64,000 nucleotides of DNA from Bretschneidera sinensis (Eukaryota > Streptophyta > Magnoliopsida > Brassicales > Akaniaceae). Of the stretch, positions 1 through 11,559 are shown one piece after another. The translations under genes and the position numbers were made by a program. The stretch covers positions 21,083,001-21,147,000 of the forward strand of contig CM043698.1 of the NCBI GenBank assembly GCA_023935145.1, read 5' to 3'. The notes under the pieces were generated by a model. The model was not told where the DNA came from and made no database searches. It saw nothing but the letters and a program-made list of their open reading frames with translations. Within the stretch, counting starts at the first letter, position 1. Every line of letters starts with the position of its first letter.

Positions 1-499
1 TCTCCTTCGATTTAGCTCTATCTCTCTCATCTTTTGAATTATTTGTTTATTTACAATATTTTAAGCATAAGAGTTCGACTAAGTTTTATAAATTAACATA
101 AGAATATGAAATACAAAAATTTATTTAAATTTATTTTTGAATTAATTATAATTTTATTTCATTTGGTTATAAATAAAGTGTTGTTGTAGAGATGCCACAA
201 CTTTTAACCAGCTCAATACTGTCTTTATGTGTTTGAAAAATTGAAGCTAAAATGGTTTGGGATAACATTGCTACAAAAATCAGTAGTCTAAGGATGTGAA
301 GGAACCATCAAGTGACGAGGAACTAAAATGGATTTAACTATTTACTTTATAATAACAATTGTCGATTTTATTGTTCGAGTATACTTTCTTCATGATATAT
401 AAGGTATTTTATTGACTACAAGTCTGAACTCTTGATTTGGCAAAAAAAATCTAGTACTATACCGAACATTAGGTACCACCGCCTACTATATTTTTTTAA
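1..499. other. Unassigned AT-rich DNA
   Basis: I see no coding potential or named repeat in this stretch. Its right part may hold the decayed start of the LTR that becomes recognisable near 500, but the 5' boundary could not be placed. Confidence 0.4.
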
Positions 500-1950
500 A
501 TACTTGAGGATTGAAAGAAAAATTGAAAGAGTAAAATTTTGAAGGGGTTTACGAGAGAATTTTACAGAGAGTCACAGAAAGCTCTCAGAAAAACAAAAGG
601 TAATAACATGAATTTTATTTTTGAGATTTAGCATACATGAATATTTTTGGAATTTCAATGTGGGAATTTTCAAAATGTATGAATTATGGAAGAATTGAAG
701 AATAAATTAGAAATTATAATATAAATATTATGTCAGGTGTTGAAGATCAGCAATTGGGTAAAATTGCTGAAAAGAGCAGGAAAGGCAAGGAGGTGATCCA
801 CGGTAGCTCTAAGTGCTATGTGGTGAGTTAGATTTACTTTAATTAATCAAGATAAATACGAAATTTATAGTGATAGTATTTGAATAAATCATTAACTTAT
901 GATTTGGTGATAGATGAAAGTTGGTTGATAGGTATGTTTGAAATAATGGATGTGTAAAGAATTATTTTATGAGAAATAATATTATTGAAATAATGAGTCG
1001 ATTTAATAATAAATGTGATAAGTGAAATTCTTGACGAGGTATGGTTGATGATTTGATATGATTTATGAGGAGAAACATTTAGTGGAATTAATCAAATAAT
1101 AATTTAGAATAATCAAGATAGCTAATTTGAATGTTTGAAGACATGTTTATTTCTATATTATTGTTCATATGCATATTTCATATTATTATTCATATGCATA
1201 TGCATGAAATAAAAAAAAAAAGGGCAAGGTAGCCGATCTAAATGAAAAATAAAAAAATTAGGAAGACAGTCAGTCTAAATGAAAATAAAATAACCGAGAG
1301 GGCAACCGGTCTAAATGAAAAATATGATAGCTATATATGCTGGAAATAAAAGAACCAGGAGGGCAGCCGGTCTAAATAAGAATGAAAGAACCGGGAAGGC
1401 AACCGGTCTAAGATAAAAACATGTCGACGTGTGGGAAAACATTCCCAATAATAATAACATTTAAATTCACGCATTATATTTGTTTTAAATATTGATTGTT
1501 ATTGCTTGAGATGCTAAAATACTATTATTGATTTTAAATTTATTTATAGATGAATGAATCTCACAGAGAGACAATTATGGTGAGAAAGAAACATAGAAAT
1601 ATGATATGATAGAAACTATCTAAATGATAGATTATATGTTGTGAACCTGATAAAGAGGTAAATATGAGGTATAATTGATGGTCACAGGGGGGTTAAATAT
1701 ACGAGAAAAAGATATTGATACAAAATAGAGATTATGATATGAGTAGTGATAATAGAATGCTATTATCAAATTTTATGAGATATAGATAATTGAATATTGA
1801 AATATGATTTATACAAATTAAACACTTCTAGTAAATTTAATTCACTGAATCACTCCTCGTTATTTTTATTGCTGCATATATGTATCGTGCTGGGATTTTA
1901 AAAAGTGACGATATTGTCTCGGGGTGGCCAACCCAGGATGGATCGTTACA
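500..1950 (+). mobile_element. Old diverged solo LTR, same family as the Tekay-like element at 55155-64000
   Basis: Blocks of this stretch match the long LTRs at 55155-57514 and 61263-63550 in the same order. They are the ATTATGTCAGGTGTTG block (about 727), the GGGCAACCGGTCTAAATG minisatellite (1215-1412), the GTGGGAAAACATTCCC block (about 1430), and the terminal GGGTGGCCAACC with GGATCGTTACA ending at 1950. Identity is clearly lower than between the two young LTRs. No primer-binding site follows the terminal TACA, and no internal region or partner LTR is seen, so it is best read as a solo LTR or a 3' LTR remnant. The 5' end is approximate because the first few hundred bases of the LTR are not recognisable here. 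Confidence 0.75.
730..831 (+). other. Small ORF (33 aa) conserved inside the LTR family
   Basis: An ATG opens a 33-codon frame starting MSGVEDQQLGK and ending CYVVS. It sits at the same LTR position as a 25-codon frame in both young LTRs (55792-55869 and 61866-61943), which begins MSGVGSQQSGEN and shares a RKxGKGKEV-like core. The old copy uses a longer C-terminus because a one-base difference removes the stop present in the young copies. Function is unknown. It may be a leader uORF or a coincidental frame. Confidence 0.4.
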
Positions 1951-2169
1951 ATATATGTATCCGACTTGGCATTTCCGAGTATAATTATTTAGATTTATCC
2001 TCAATTAAAGTCCATTAATTTCATTTCTACTTGTTATTATAATTTTCTTTTATGTTTAAATTTTTTTATTTGAATTTGTTGTAGTTGATTTATGAGGTTA
2101 AAATTATGGTGTGATGTTAGGATTATTATATTATTTTCATTTTGTAGTTTTAATATGTATGAAATATAT

Positions 2170-2440
2170 TATTATGTTATTTATTTTAGGTGGGAAAATC
2201 CTCATGGGGCTCGAATCCCCACGAGAAACGAAGATGAGGGATAATTTTCCCCTCACTTTCGCGGATAGGAGCGAGAATTGAGAAATTTCTCTTCCTGTGA
2301 TCTTGGCAGGGACGAGAGAGGTAAATCCAACCTTGCCCAGCCCCACCCCGCTCGATTGTCATCCCTAACGTGAAAGGAGTGAGATTTTCGTTTTTGACCC
2401 TGCTCGAACTGCCCGTTACATCTTGATCTCCTCATAATTA
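2170..2440. other. GC-richer island, possible decayed nonautonomous transposon
   Basis: This stretch is markedly richer in G and C than its flanks. It carries words such as GGGGCTCGAATCCCCACGAG and GATTGTCATCCCTAAC that resemble low-complexity nonautonomous DNA elements common in plants. Terminal repeats were not identified, and open frames on the minus strand look accidental. Confidence 0.3.
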
Positions 2441-3827
2441 CAATTCAAACTTTCTGATATATATGTTGTCAAATTAGGTTAGATGCTTTTGTTGTACGTC
2501 TATCACCATTCAATTAACAATCTCTACAGCATTTTATGAAAAAGAATGTTCCTACTGGTTAGTTTTTTATCTAATGATCAGGATTGAGGTTCTGTAATAA
2601 GTTTAATTCCACAGTTTGTAAGTTATTTTTTTATTTATATATCAATTTATCTCATTTCATGTGAGTTATGATAATATTGTGAGTTTTTAATATGAGTATA
2701 GATATTAAAAATTTATATTATAATTAAATCAATCATCGTACTACTACTTGTCTATAGCATTACTTTAATTTAAAAAGAAAAATCTCATCAAACAATTTTC
2801 AATTTTAGTTTTCTCTCAAAATCAGGATTCAGTGTTCATGTAGAAGATGACTGTTAGGTATCAGAATGATTTCAATCTTTACTCTGCTTTTTCTTGCTCT
2901 TTATATTCATCAAACAATTTCTGCACATTCGACCGAATGATATCTTTTCTTTTGATTAAAATGCCCAGCTCCATTGTCTAGAAGAAATCAACCCATTAAA
3001 TTCTCTTCGACCAACTTCCATTTGCATTGATGATTTTTTTTCTTTTCTATTTTTGATAGAGTTTGCATTGATATTTGATAATTAACCTTTTGTTTCATAA
3101 TTAATAATCATTCGTAATTATAAGATATACACACTTTTTTCTTCTAGGATATACACACTTTTTTTCTAATCATAGATTCACTAAAATAAATATAAAAAAT
3201 AAATATTAATATATAAAATTAAATGATTGCGAATAAATTATCTCTTTCAAATAAATTTATGAAAAATATCTATAAATTTTGAGAGTTTTGACAAAATGAA
3301 AAATTGACAGGGAAGGGGATATTGGTTTTGGGAGAAAACCAAAATTGTAATTTGTTTGGTGGGAGGTTTTTTTTCCCTAAAACGTAGGGGGAGGTTATTA
3401 ATTATAGAGTTACAAATCCAATATCTTGGATATTTATTTAATTATTGATGTGAAAAAAGTAGATATAACAATCGGTAAATTATTTTTGAAATTTTATATA
3501 TCTATAATTATATTTATTTTTTTATTATGTTATTTAAATTCAAATATAAAATCATTAAAAATTACGAAATACAATTTGTAATTATAAAAAATTATTTTAT
3601 TTTCATTTATATCCATTTAAATCAATTGATAATTAAATTTAATGGTGAAATAATAAAATTGAGATTTTAAATTAATGGCAAAATTGTGGCTTTTGGAAAT
3701 TGGGATTATTGCCAGAGACCGTAACGATAACTCCACAGCTGATATTTGTTTGACACCTGTTGGGCAATTTTACTGCACAGTAACAAACGTAATCATAGTA
3801 TTATACACTTGCGTAACAAGCTGTAAC
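2441..3827. other. Intergenic AT-rich DNA upstream of the BPM gene
   Basis: I see no gene here. A short direct repeat (GATATACACACTTTTTT, twice near 3124-3165) and long A/T runs are present. A frame at 3675-3929 overlaps the promoter of the next gene and has no recognisable protein. Confidence 0.5.
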
Positions 3828-3897
3828 CACGTGACGCAAAAGATTGGAAACGAAAGGGAGAAATGTCACAGCACTAGCTTTACCATATATATATATC
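3828..3897 (+). promoter_or_regulatory. Putative BPM promoter: G-box and TATA element
   Basis: A perfect CACGTG G-box lies at 3828-3833. It is followed about 50 bases later by CCATATATATATATC (3883-3897), a plausible TATA element. Pyrimidine-rich leader sequence and a roughly 450-base 5' UTR separate it from the ATG at 4369. The transcription start is inferred, not seen. Confidence 0.45.
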
Positions 3898-4101
3898 ACC
3901 ACCACCCCCTTCTCCTGGTGACTTTATAACTACCCTTCTCCGACCAAACCCCTGTGACCGTCTTCTTCGACAAAAGTCAGGCGAAGTTCACGAGCAAATC
4001 CCAAATTTTGCCCCCCAGAAAGCTCCTCCTGCTTATACGTAACACCATCTCACTTCATTTCCCTCTAAATTTCACCTCGAGATCGCAAACCTTTGGTGGA
4101 A

Positions 4102-4355
4102 ATTAGGGCAAATTTCACTTCTAAATTTTGAAATTTCCCATCAAATTACTCACAAATTCTCCATCTAGGTTTAGAATAAGTGCTTATTTCTGTCTATTTC
4201 TTCAAAATTTCGTCTTAAGATTTCAAAACTTCAATCGTGATTAGGGCAAAGGTCATTTCTAAATCCCAAATCCCCTCATCAAATTCTCTTCAATCATACG
4301 CAAAAACAATCATCTAGGTTTTCAGGACCTGCTCATTTCCTTCAAGAACGGTGAA
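4102..4355 (+). repeat. Diverged tandem duplication in the BPM 5' UTR
   Basis: Two blocks of about 140 bases share order and words: TTAGGGCAAA, CATCAAATT, CATCTAGGTTT, a CTTATTTC/CTCATTTC run and a final AATTTCG. The first begins near 4102 and the second near 4240. The duplication ends just before the start codon. Confidence 0.5.
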
Positions 4356-4368
4356 TTTCGATGAGATC

Positions 4369-7300
4369 ATGGGTAACGTTAAGATCGAAGAGGACTCAAT
4401 CTCCATGTCGATCATCGAGACGGTAAACGGGTCCCACCAGTTTACAATAAAGGGTTACTCGCTGGCTAAAGGCATGGGTGCAGGTAGATGCATACAGAGC
4501 GACTTTTTCACGGTGGGGGGTTACAATTGGGCGATTTACTTTTATCCGGACGGTAAAAACCCAGAGGACAGCGCCATGTACGTGTCGGTGTTCATCGCCT
4601 TGGCTAGCGAGGGTACTGATGTTAGGGCTTTATTCGAGTTGACGCTTGTGGATCAGAGCGGGAAAGGGAAACATAAGGTGCACAGCCACTTTGATCGCGC
4701 GCTCGAGAGCGGGCCCTATACGTTGAAGTACAGAGGGAGCATGTGGTAATTGTTGGTTTAATTTTATTTTTTGGTTGCTTGATTGTTTGTAAGTGTGGCT
4801 AAAAAATTGGGTCTTTAGTGTATTTGGGGTTTGAACTTATTTTCTACTTATTTCGACAGGGTCGGATTATTTTTTGTTTTGAGTTCACAGGTTCATTTTT
4901 TGTTTTTGAGTTGCGAATTTTTGGTAAGAAATTGGGTTTTACTGTACTTCGGTTTTAATTTGGTTTCGTTAATTGATTGTTTGGGGAGTATGGTGAATTT
5001 GTGGCTAAGATGGGTTTACCCTATATTTGGGAGTTCAGAGCAAAAGAAAGGAAAGGAGAGTAAAGAGGGTATAAGGCATAAGGGGGTGAATAAATTTTCC
5101 TTGTTTGGATGTTTGAAAATGATGAAGTGAGAAGAAATGGAGGGCTAAAGATAAGTTATTACGTACTTTTATAAATAGAAAGGTAAGGGACTATAAAGTG
5201 ATGGGCAATGTAGTCCCTGGTACGACATTTACAATAGGAGATACAAGTACTTTGGCCAGATTTGGCCTACATTGTCGTAAAATGAAGGGTAAGGGATTAT
5301 AAATTTTTCAAACCCAGAATTAGGGACTTTATTGTAATGCTCTAAAACTTGTTCAATTAACCCTTTTTAAAACTAACCATGATAAAATTTCTTTGTTCTC
5401 TATGTATGTGCTTATGTAACTCTCTTTTTTGTTAGGTTTTTGATTTCTAGTTTGGGGAGTGTGTTTTATTGGAGGATTTATGGTCTGGGTGGTGCTAATT
5501 TGTCATATGTGGTTGGATGAATTGGCCAATATAGTTGTGATTCATAATATTAAGTGTTTATGGTAGAATTTTGATTCGTGTATTATTGCTCATGGTGGAA
5601 TTTAATCTAGGATAGAGGTGTTGGTTTGTGGAATGAGCTTGATTGTGGTCTAAAGCTGGGGGGTTTAGTGAGATGACTGTGGACCAGGAATTATGATATA
5701 TAATTGTGCTTTGTATTCATGAAAAATTGAAGTGTTGTCCTATTTTTATGTTGGGCAACATGTTTTGTTTCTATTTGATGTCATTTTGACTAAGTTTATG
5801 GTTTGGCAGTTCTGGCAACCATGTCATTTGATTTAGTTATGGATATGGGGTAATGACAAAAGTTTCAAATTTTGCTTTGTGTTCATGGAAAATTGAAGTG
5901 TCGTCCTATTGTTATGTTGGGCAACATGTTTTGTTTCTATATGATGTCATTTTGACTAAGTTTATGGTTTGGCAGTTCTGGCAACCATGTCATTTGAAAT
6001 AGTTATGGATATGGGGTATTGACAAAAGTTTCAAATTTCTTCATGTGTATGAAAGGCTTATGCAAATTTTGTGTTGAGTTTTAATATTTTCAATTAATAA
6101 ATTTATACAATTAATGTAAAGTTTGATGACAAGTTCTTGATGTTTTTTCTCATGTCACTTTCTTTCATGGGTTTTAGGGGTTACAAGCGTTTCTTTAGAA
6201 GAACAACTTTAGAAACTTCTGATTACTTAAAGGATGATTGCCTTGTCATGAACTGCACTGTCGGAGTTGTTAGAACTCGCCATGAAGGACCGAAACAGTA
6301 TTCCATACCTGTACCGCCATCAGACATGGGTCAGGGTCTTAAGGACATGCTAGAATCTCAAGTTGGTTGTGATGTATTTTTCCAGGTCGGTGATGAAACA
6401 TTTAAAGCTCATAAATTGATACTTGCTGCTCGTTCACCTGTTTTTAGAGCCCAGTTTTTCGGACTTGTCGGGGATCCTAATGCAGATAAAGTAGTAGTAG
6501 AGGATGTTGAACCCTCTATCTTTAAGGTAATGGTTCTTCTCATTATCTTATTTGTCATCATTTGAAGAAGAAGAATAAGAATGAACATATGCTTTACTTG
6601 TAAAAAAAACTTGGCATATGCTTTGTCTCTTAGTTTGCTGCACTAGGAGTCAGCAAATGAGCAAATTGGAATGTAATTCTTATGCAACCCCCTTGCATAT
6701 TACGTGGTAGTTAAGTTTTGTGATGAAGGCTTGCTTGAGTTGATTGAATTGTGTGAAGATTTTTATTTATGCAATGATGCTTCTGTTATGAGCAAGCATG
6801 TTGACTTAGGCTCTTCATCTTGTTGCAGGCAATGCTTCTCTTTATTTACGCAGACACACTACCTGATGTACATGAAATTACAGGCTCAACATCTACATGC
6901 TCATTCACCAACATGGTGCAGCATCTGTTGGCTGTTGCTGATCTCTATAATTTAGATCGGCTGAAATTATTATGTGAATCAAAGTTGTGTGAAGAACTCA
7001 ATGCTGAGACTGTGGCGACAACACTTGCACTAGCTGAGCAGCACCAGTGTTCACAACTTAAATCTGTCTGCTTGAAATTTGCTGCATCCCCAGCAAACTT
7101 GGGAGGTGTGTGTTGTTCGTAGATACTGAACGGTGCAAATTTCAGGTTATGTCAAATTTAGAGAAGTATATGTCATACTTCCTCATGCATACATAACTCA
7201 TTGAAGATACTCTAAAAAAATTAAATCTTCTGTGTGGTTGCTTTCTTGAAAATTCAATAGTAAACAAATTTATAAGCATCATATTTGAGTTCTAGTAGGA

Positions 7301-9071
7301 GATGTAATTCATTGGGAGACCTTCATGTGAAGAAAATGCTTTTTTTCGAAAATTAAGTGATTTTTTTTTTTTTGACAATTCAATAGAAAATGCATTTTCA
7401 AAGATGACTTTTCTTATCTATTGTCTCTTGGGAGCAGTAAGTAACTATGAATCAAATAGCTTTAGGATGGACACCTGTAGGATGCAGGTACTGAAGTTTT
7501 AAAAAACAAATGACTATTGTGCAAAGTAAGGAGTCTTCATTCTGCCTTCTACATTAGGAATACTTGGCCTGAATAATTTTCCTTACATATGTTGACTCTT
7601 TGCATGTCTTTTTGGGGTTGCTTTGATATGTGTGTTTTTAGAATTACTATTAAAGCTTTAGAACTCGTTCAGTAGCTTTAACACAACTTTAATTAGAGAC
7701 ATGGTGCCTCGAAATCAAAGAACTTCTTTTACACTATATATGTTTGGAACCAAATGAAAATCGAATTCATTTCATTTTCAAATGACCTGAAAAAAGAACT
7801 CATAATTTTATGCTAACTTGCTTTTGGTCAACCCTTAATTAAATTTGGAATAAGCTAACTCAATTTCATAGTGAATTAATTTACAATTGAATTTCATAAT
7901 TATTGTCCTACCAAATATAATAATGCATCAAATTTCATATTTATGGAATTCATTTATTCCAAACATACTCGACTTTCTTTCTTGAGAAGGTAAGTGTGAC
8001 GTGCTCTAGGAGCCTAGGAAGGTCGTCTGAGGTTGGCTTCCTTTCTCTTGTTTTTAGTGTCAGCCAACTCCTTTATTGTTCACATGCTTTAAGATTTGGA
8101 TTTCATTATATGGACGCCCAGGTTCTTTGGTCAGCTGGGCATTGGGGCAATATTCTAGGGACAATAGCGGGTATATGGGGACATTTCCGGAGGTTATGGA
8201 AATATATACGTGGAATTTTGAGCTTTATTTGATTCCTTTTGGGCTTTGTAATTTGTCAACAGAGTTATAGAGAATCTTCGGGCATTTCAGATTCTGTCGT
8301 AATGCAGAGAAGACTCATGATAGTTCATCTAGGTTATGAGATCAGCCATAAGTCTGGTTACCTGGTTGGAACCTTGCAAGCAAACTTTAGGTGGATGCCT
8401 AGTTTGGATTGATTACATCATGAAACATAGGAATGGGTCTCCAAAATAAAATAGTATAGAATTTTTTCATGTGCATGAACAGTAAAATATGTTATTCAAA
8501 TTTTCTAATCGTTCTTTTTTCATTAAGATATGCTCTAATGCAACAGGGTTTTTCTGAGACTGGGGGGCTTTGAACAAGGTATTATGAGAATTTGGTTACA
8601 CGCGGGGTGTAGAGGTTCATGTTTTTTTACCTTAAAACAATAGATATGGCTTCTTTATACCTGATATATGAGCAAATATGTCCTTGTGAACTTCAAATAA
8701 CTGGTTAGGACAACTGCATGCTTGTATCTTACATGGTTATGGATGGAATATACAGTTGTTCTTACATTGTCCACTGGCTCCTGCTCGTGCAGTGCATAAT
8801 TTCCATTTCATTGTTGAAAAATTGAAGCTAATTTGTCTGTTCATGTTTTGCAGCTGTAATGCAGTCAGAAGGGTTCAGGCACTTGGAGGAGAGCTGCCCA
8901 TCGTTATTGTCTGAGATGCTAAAGACATTTGCATCAGGTGATGAAAACTCAAGTTTTTCATCAAGTAGGAAAAGAAGTAGCAGCAGTGTATTTGGGCTTG
9001 ATATTGCTACAGATGGGGCTGTGGCAGAATCTGTTAATCCCAATGGCAGGCGTGTGCGAAGAAGGTTTTAG
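4369..9071 (+). CDS. BTB/POZ and MATH domain protein (BPM family), CUL3 substrate adaptor
   Basis: Four exons, 4369-4745, 6178-6526, 6829-7105 and 8854-9071, all with GT-AG introns, join into 1221 nt (406 aa), close to the length known for Arabidopsis BPM proteins. The MATH domain lies at about residues 15-150 ([53 protein letters not shown]). The BTB/POZ domain lies at about 178-300 ([33 protein letters not shown]). A BACK-like helical region follows ([30 protein letters not shown]). The C-terminus is basic ([17 protein letters not shown]) and could act as a nuclear signal. In known family members the MATH domain binds substrates and the BTB domain binds CUL3 to build a ubiquitin ligase. Overall wording is nearest to BPM3, by recall only. 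The start is the ATG at 4369; the frame is open 18 bases further up but has no ATG there. Confidence 0.93.
5708..6039 (+). repeat. Tandem duplication of 166 bp in BPM intron 1
   Basis: Positions 5708-5873 and 5874-6039 are head-to-tail copies with only a few mismatches. Each carries CATGTTTTGTTTCTAT and TGGCAGTTCTGGCAACCATG. They lie between exons 1 and 2 and do not disturb the splice sites. Confidence 0.9.
7739..7967. mobile_element. Small MITE-like element in BPM intron 3
   Basis: The ends form an inverted pair, TATGTTTGGAAC at 7739 and ATTCCAAACATA ending at 7967. The interior is AT-rich with repeated AATTCATTT words and no ORF. The GTTTGG terminus and subterminal words resemble the larger element at 20232-21072. 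A clear target-site duplication was not resolved. Confidence 0.5.
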
Positions 9072-10306
9072 GATATGGAGCTGAGTTCAAGGGCCATAAA
9101 ACATGCAAACTGACTGGACCTTACATTGAACCATAGAATGTATGTCAATATTAGTCATTGCTCAGACTGATCCTTCGTGTCATTTTGCCCTTGTATAAAG
9201 CTGCTGTATTTCCTCGATAGGTAAATTTCTGATCTCCGCATTACATACGGTCAAATTTATGAGGGTATGGCTGAGCAGTGTTTGGAATTAGTGAATCAGT
9301 TGTGTTTTTTCATCTTTTACGTAGCATTTGGCAGTATAAAACAATCATCCTTAACGGGATGCAATTAAGAAAAACTAGAGTGGCCATTGCCTATGGCATG
9401 ACGGCTTTATTATTTCATGTGGTGCTGTCATATAAAATATTTGCCATCAGCATTTGTGTCGATAGCAGAAATTTCCTTTGCGGACCTTGTAAGTTAATAG
9501 GTTTGTACTGTAAATTATAAGAAACACTATGGAAATTGGAGGGGATCCTTTTACTTTAGATGTCCGGAGAGATATTTATATATCCAATATGTTCTCTAGA
9601 GAAAAACTGACACGTGAATACTCAAGCACTCAGGTAGAGAGGAAGGGGGATTCTTACTGAAAGTGGAGAATTGGTTTAAACCCAGGATGAAGTGCTAATA
9701 GATTTCCATGATTTCGAATCATGTCAATTTTGCCAATCTATTGAAGCTTTTAAAAAAAATAATCTCTCTCGTTCTCATTGCTCGTGCATGGCCTTAATGA
9801 TTGAATCAAGGTTAAAAGATTTTTTTCGTATAGGTTTCATTTACGTCATTGTCTTACTGATCTTTGAATATACAATCTCATTTCATTTGGGTTTTTCAAC
9901 TTACAATGGATATTTTCAGATGTTAAGGGACGAATCCAATTGAAGCAATCAATCATTATATTGTAACTTGATTGCATTTTGTGTAATACTAAAATTTTAA
10001 AATCCAAATAATATTATCAGCGATGCGGTGATAATATTTTATCTATCTTATAATCGATGAACATGTGCTTAGTTTGTTGGAAAAACACATCAGCGACGGG
10101 TGTGAATTATTCTGTTGGTGATAATTCATCAGTGATGCTTTTATTTCTTGTAGTGGCTATCAAAGGTAAGCACCCACCACAATCAAAACGAATCACAATG
10201 GATTTTCCTCTAGGAGAACTCTTTGCTATATATAGGATAGTAGATAGACTGGTTGAAAATGGAAATTGCAAATACTTGATTTTCTTGTTGAGAAGATGAG
10301 AAATAA
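9072..10306. other. BPM 3' flank and intergenic DNA
   Basis: The 3' UTR of the BPM gene is expected in the first few hundred bases. No convincing coding region or repeat was recognised in the rest. Frames at 9278-9520 and 9692-9943 show no recognisable protein. Confidence 0.45.
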
Positions 10307-10672
10307 CTAATTAGGAGAAGATTTTGGAAGATGATGAAAATCAGGCCAGAGAAAGGCACCAATTGCAAACTCTCTCTTGTAAGCCAAGTCACCATGTGTA
10401 GATAACCCGTATTCGGCGAGAAGCCTATCAAGCTTCCACTCAGGCATCTCCTGGTACTTCTCCTTGCTGTATTTAGGGTAGTGGAGAGGTATTTGAAAGA
10501 AGCTTATAACACTACTCTTTTTCTTGCTTTCCATCACTGTATACATGTACTTAATAATTTTTGTTTGTGGCTTATTAATTATATATAAGCTCCCTATTGA
10601 AGGCAAAGAGGCTCCATATGCATGCGCTGGTGTCACATGGATTGGTTTGTGTACCTTCTCATGCATTTGCAT
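10307..10672 (-). CDS. Small plant-specific protein of unknown function (DUF7722-like, by recall)
   Basis: A single open frame of 121 aa on the minus strand. The C-terminal half, about residues 58-110, carries FQIPLHYPKYSKEKY, MPEWKLDRLLAEYGL, GDLAYKREFA and GAFLWPD. I know this arrangement from a family of small, otherwise uncharacterised plant proteins; the family name DUF7722 is from memory and unchecked. The N-terminal half is not conserved in wording, so translation could instead start at the internal Met before ESKKKSSVISFF, giving about 75 aa, or an upstream intron could exist. No signal peptide or membrane segment is evident. The frame is intact. It lies convergent to the BPM gene, about 1.2 kb beyond its stop. 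Confidence 0.65.
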   Translation of the reverse strand: MQMHEKVHKPIHVTPAHAYGASLPSIGSLYIINKPQTKIIKYMYTVMESKKKSSVISFFQIPLHYPKYSKEKYQEMPEWKLDRLLAEYGLSTHGDLAYKREFAIGAFLWPDFHHLPKSSPN

Positions 10673-11253
10673 TAGTTGTCACTAAATTGTGTGATTCTTA
10701 GGGTGTGTGAGAGTGAGATTACTCTTGTTTAGTTGCTTTGCATTTTGATTTTTCTCAATTGTATACCTATTGAAAAGCATAGTCTATTGTATCTCTTTGG
10801 TTTAGAGTTAAAGTTTAAAGACCTTAGAGCATGTTTGGAGATGATTCTTATCGTCTCCAATATACATATATTTTTTTTATAATCAAGAAATTTCTTTCGA
10901 GATTTAAAAAAAAAATAGAAGAGAGAAAGATGAGCATGTGAGGACTGCATGAAGCACCATGTTCATGCATGAGACATGGGTGGATAAAATTGAAATCAAA
11001 ACTTAAATAAACAGAAATTTTGTTTAACAGTTAGCCATATATGTAACAAAATTATGAAGTCAATATTGATTTCCATGAATTGGAGCCGTTTTATTAGTTT
11101 CATGTAAAATTTTAGGGATGCTATTTCACTTGTTAAGTTGGAGATCAGAAAGGTATGAAGAAATTTCAAAAGGAAGAAGAAAAAAAGCATGTGAAATTGC
11201 ACTTTTTTAACTTGTATAATATTTTCAGTGTTTAGTACAAGAGAAAATTTGAG
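10673..11253. other. Intergenic AT-rich DNA
   Basis: This is the upstream side of the small minus-strand gene. No TATA element could be assigned with confidence, and minus-strand frames at 10729-10950 and 10996-11202 are low-complexity. Confidence 0.4.
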
Positions 11254-11517
11254 GGTGAGTTTCTTTGTGAAAAAATTTCGTTTCTATTTTCTTTAACATT
11301 TACTTCAACAATTTAAATATTCTTAACATAATTTGAAAAACAACATTTATCTTTTCAGTATAACATTAGAAAAGTTGAAAAACAAAAAAAAAAAAATTCT
11401 AACATTTTTAATATTATATTGAAAAGATAAAAGTTTTTCAAATCATATTAGAATATTCAAATTATTGAAAAATATATTAAAAAATTAAAAATGAAAATTT
11501 TTCTCAACTAAACATCA
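11254..11517. repeat. Long foldback element, arms of about 110 bp
   Basis: The left arm starts GGTGAGTTTCTTTGTGAAAAA and continues ACAATTTAAATATTC, AATTTGAAAAAC, TTATCTTTTCAGTATAACAT. The reverse complement of the right arm reads the same words with scattered mismatches and ends opposite GAAAATTTTTCTCAACTAAA. The loop is a short A-rich stretch near 11370-11410. There is no ORF. A foldback MITE is the simplest reading, and a transcript would form a long imperfect hairpin. Confidence 0.7.
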
Positions 11518-11559
11518 ATTCTTTTAACATGCATGTTAATACCCATGTTTTCGCATCAG

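Noticed and set aside
1205..1412. Regular GGGCAACCGGTCTAAATG units as a CRISPR-like array
   Set aside because: Units vary, spacers are not unique, and the array belongs to an LTR minisatellite in a plant genome.
3675..3929. 84-codon frame upstream of BPM
   Set aside because: It covers the G-box and TATA-like sequence, has no recognisable domain and no homologue wording.
7996..8270. Overlapping frames in BPM intron 3
   Set aside because: They lie between two well-supported exons and show no domain; they are intronic noise.
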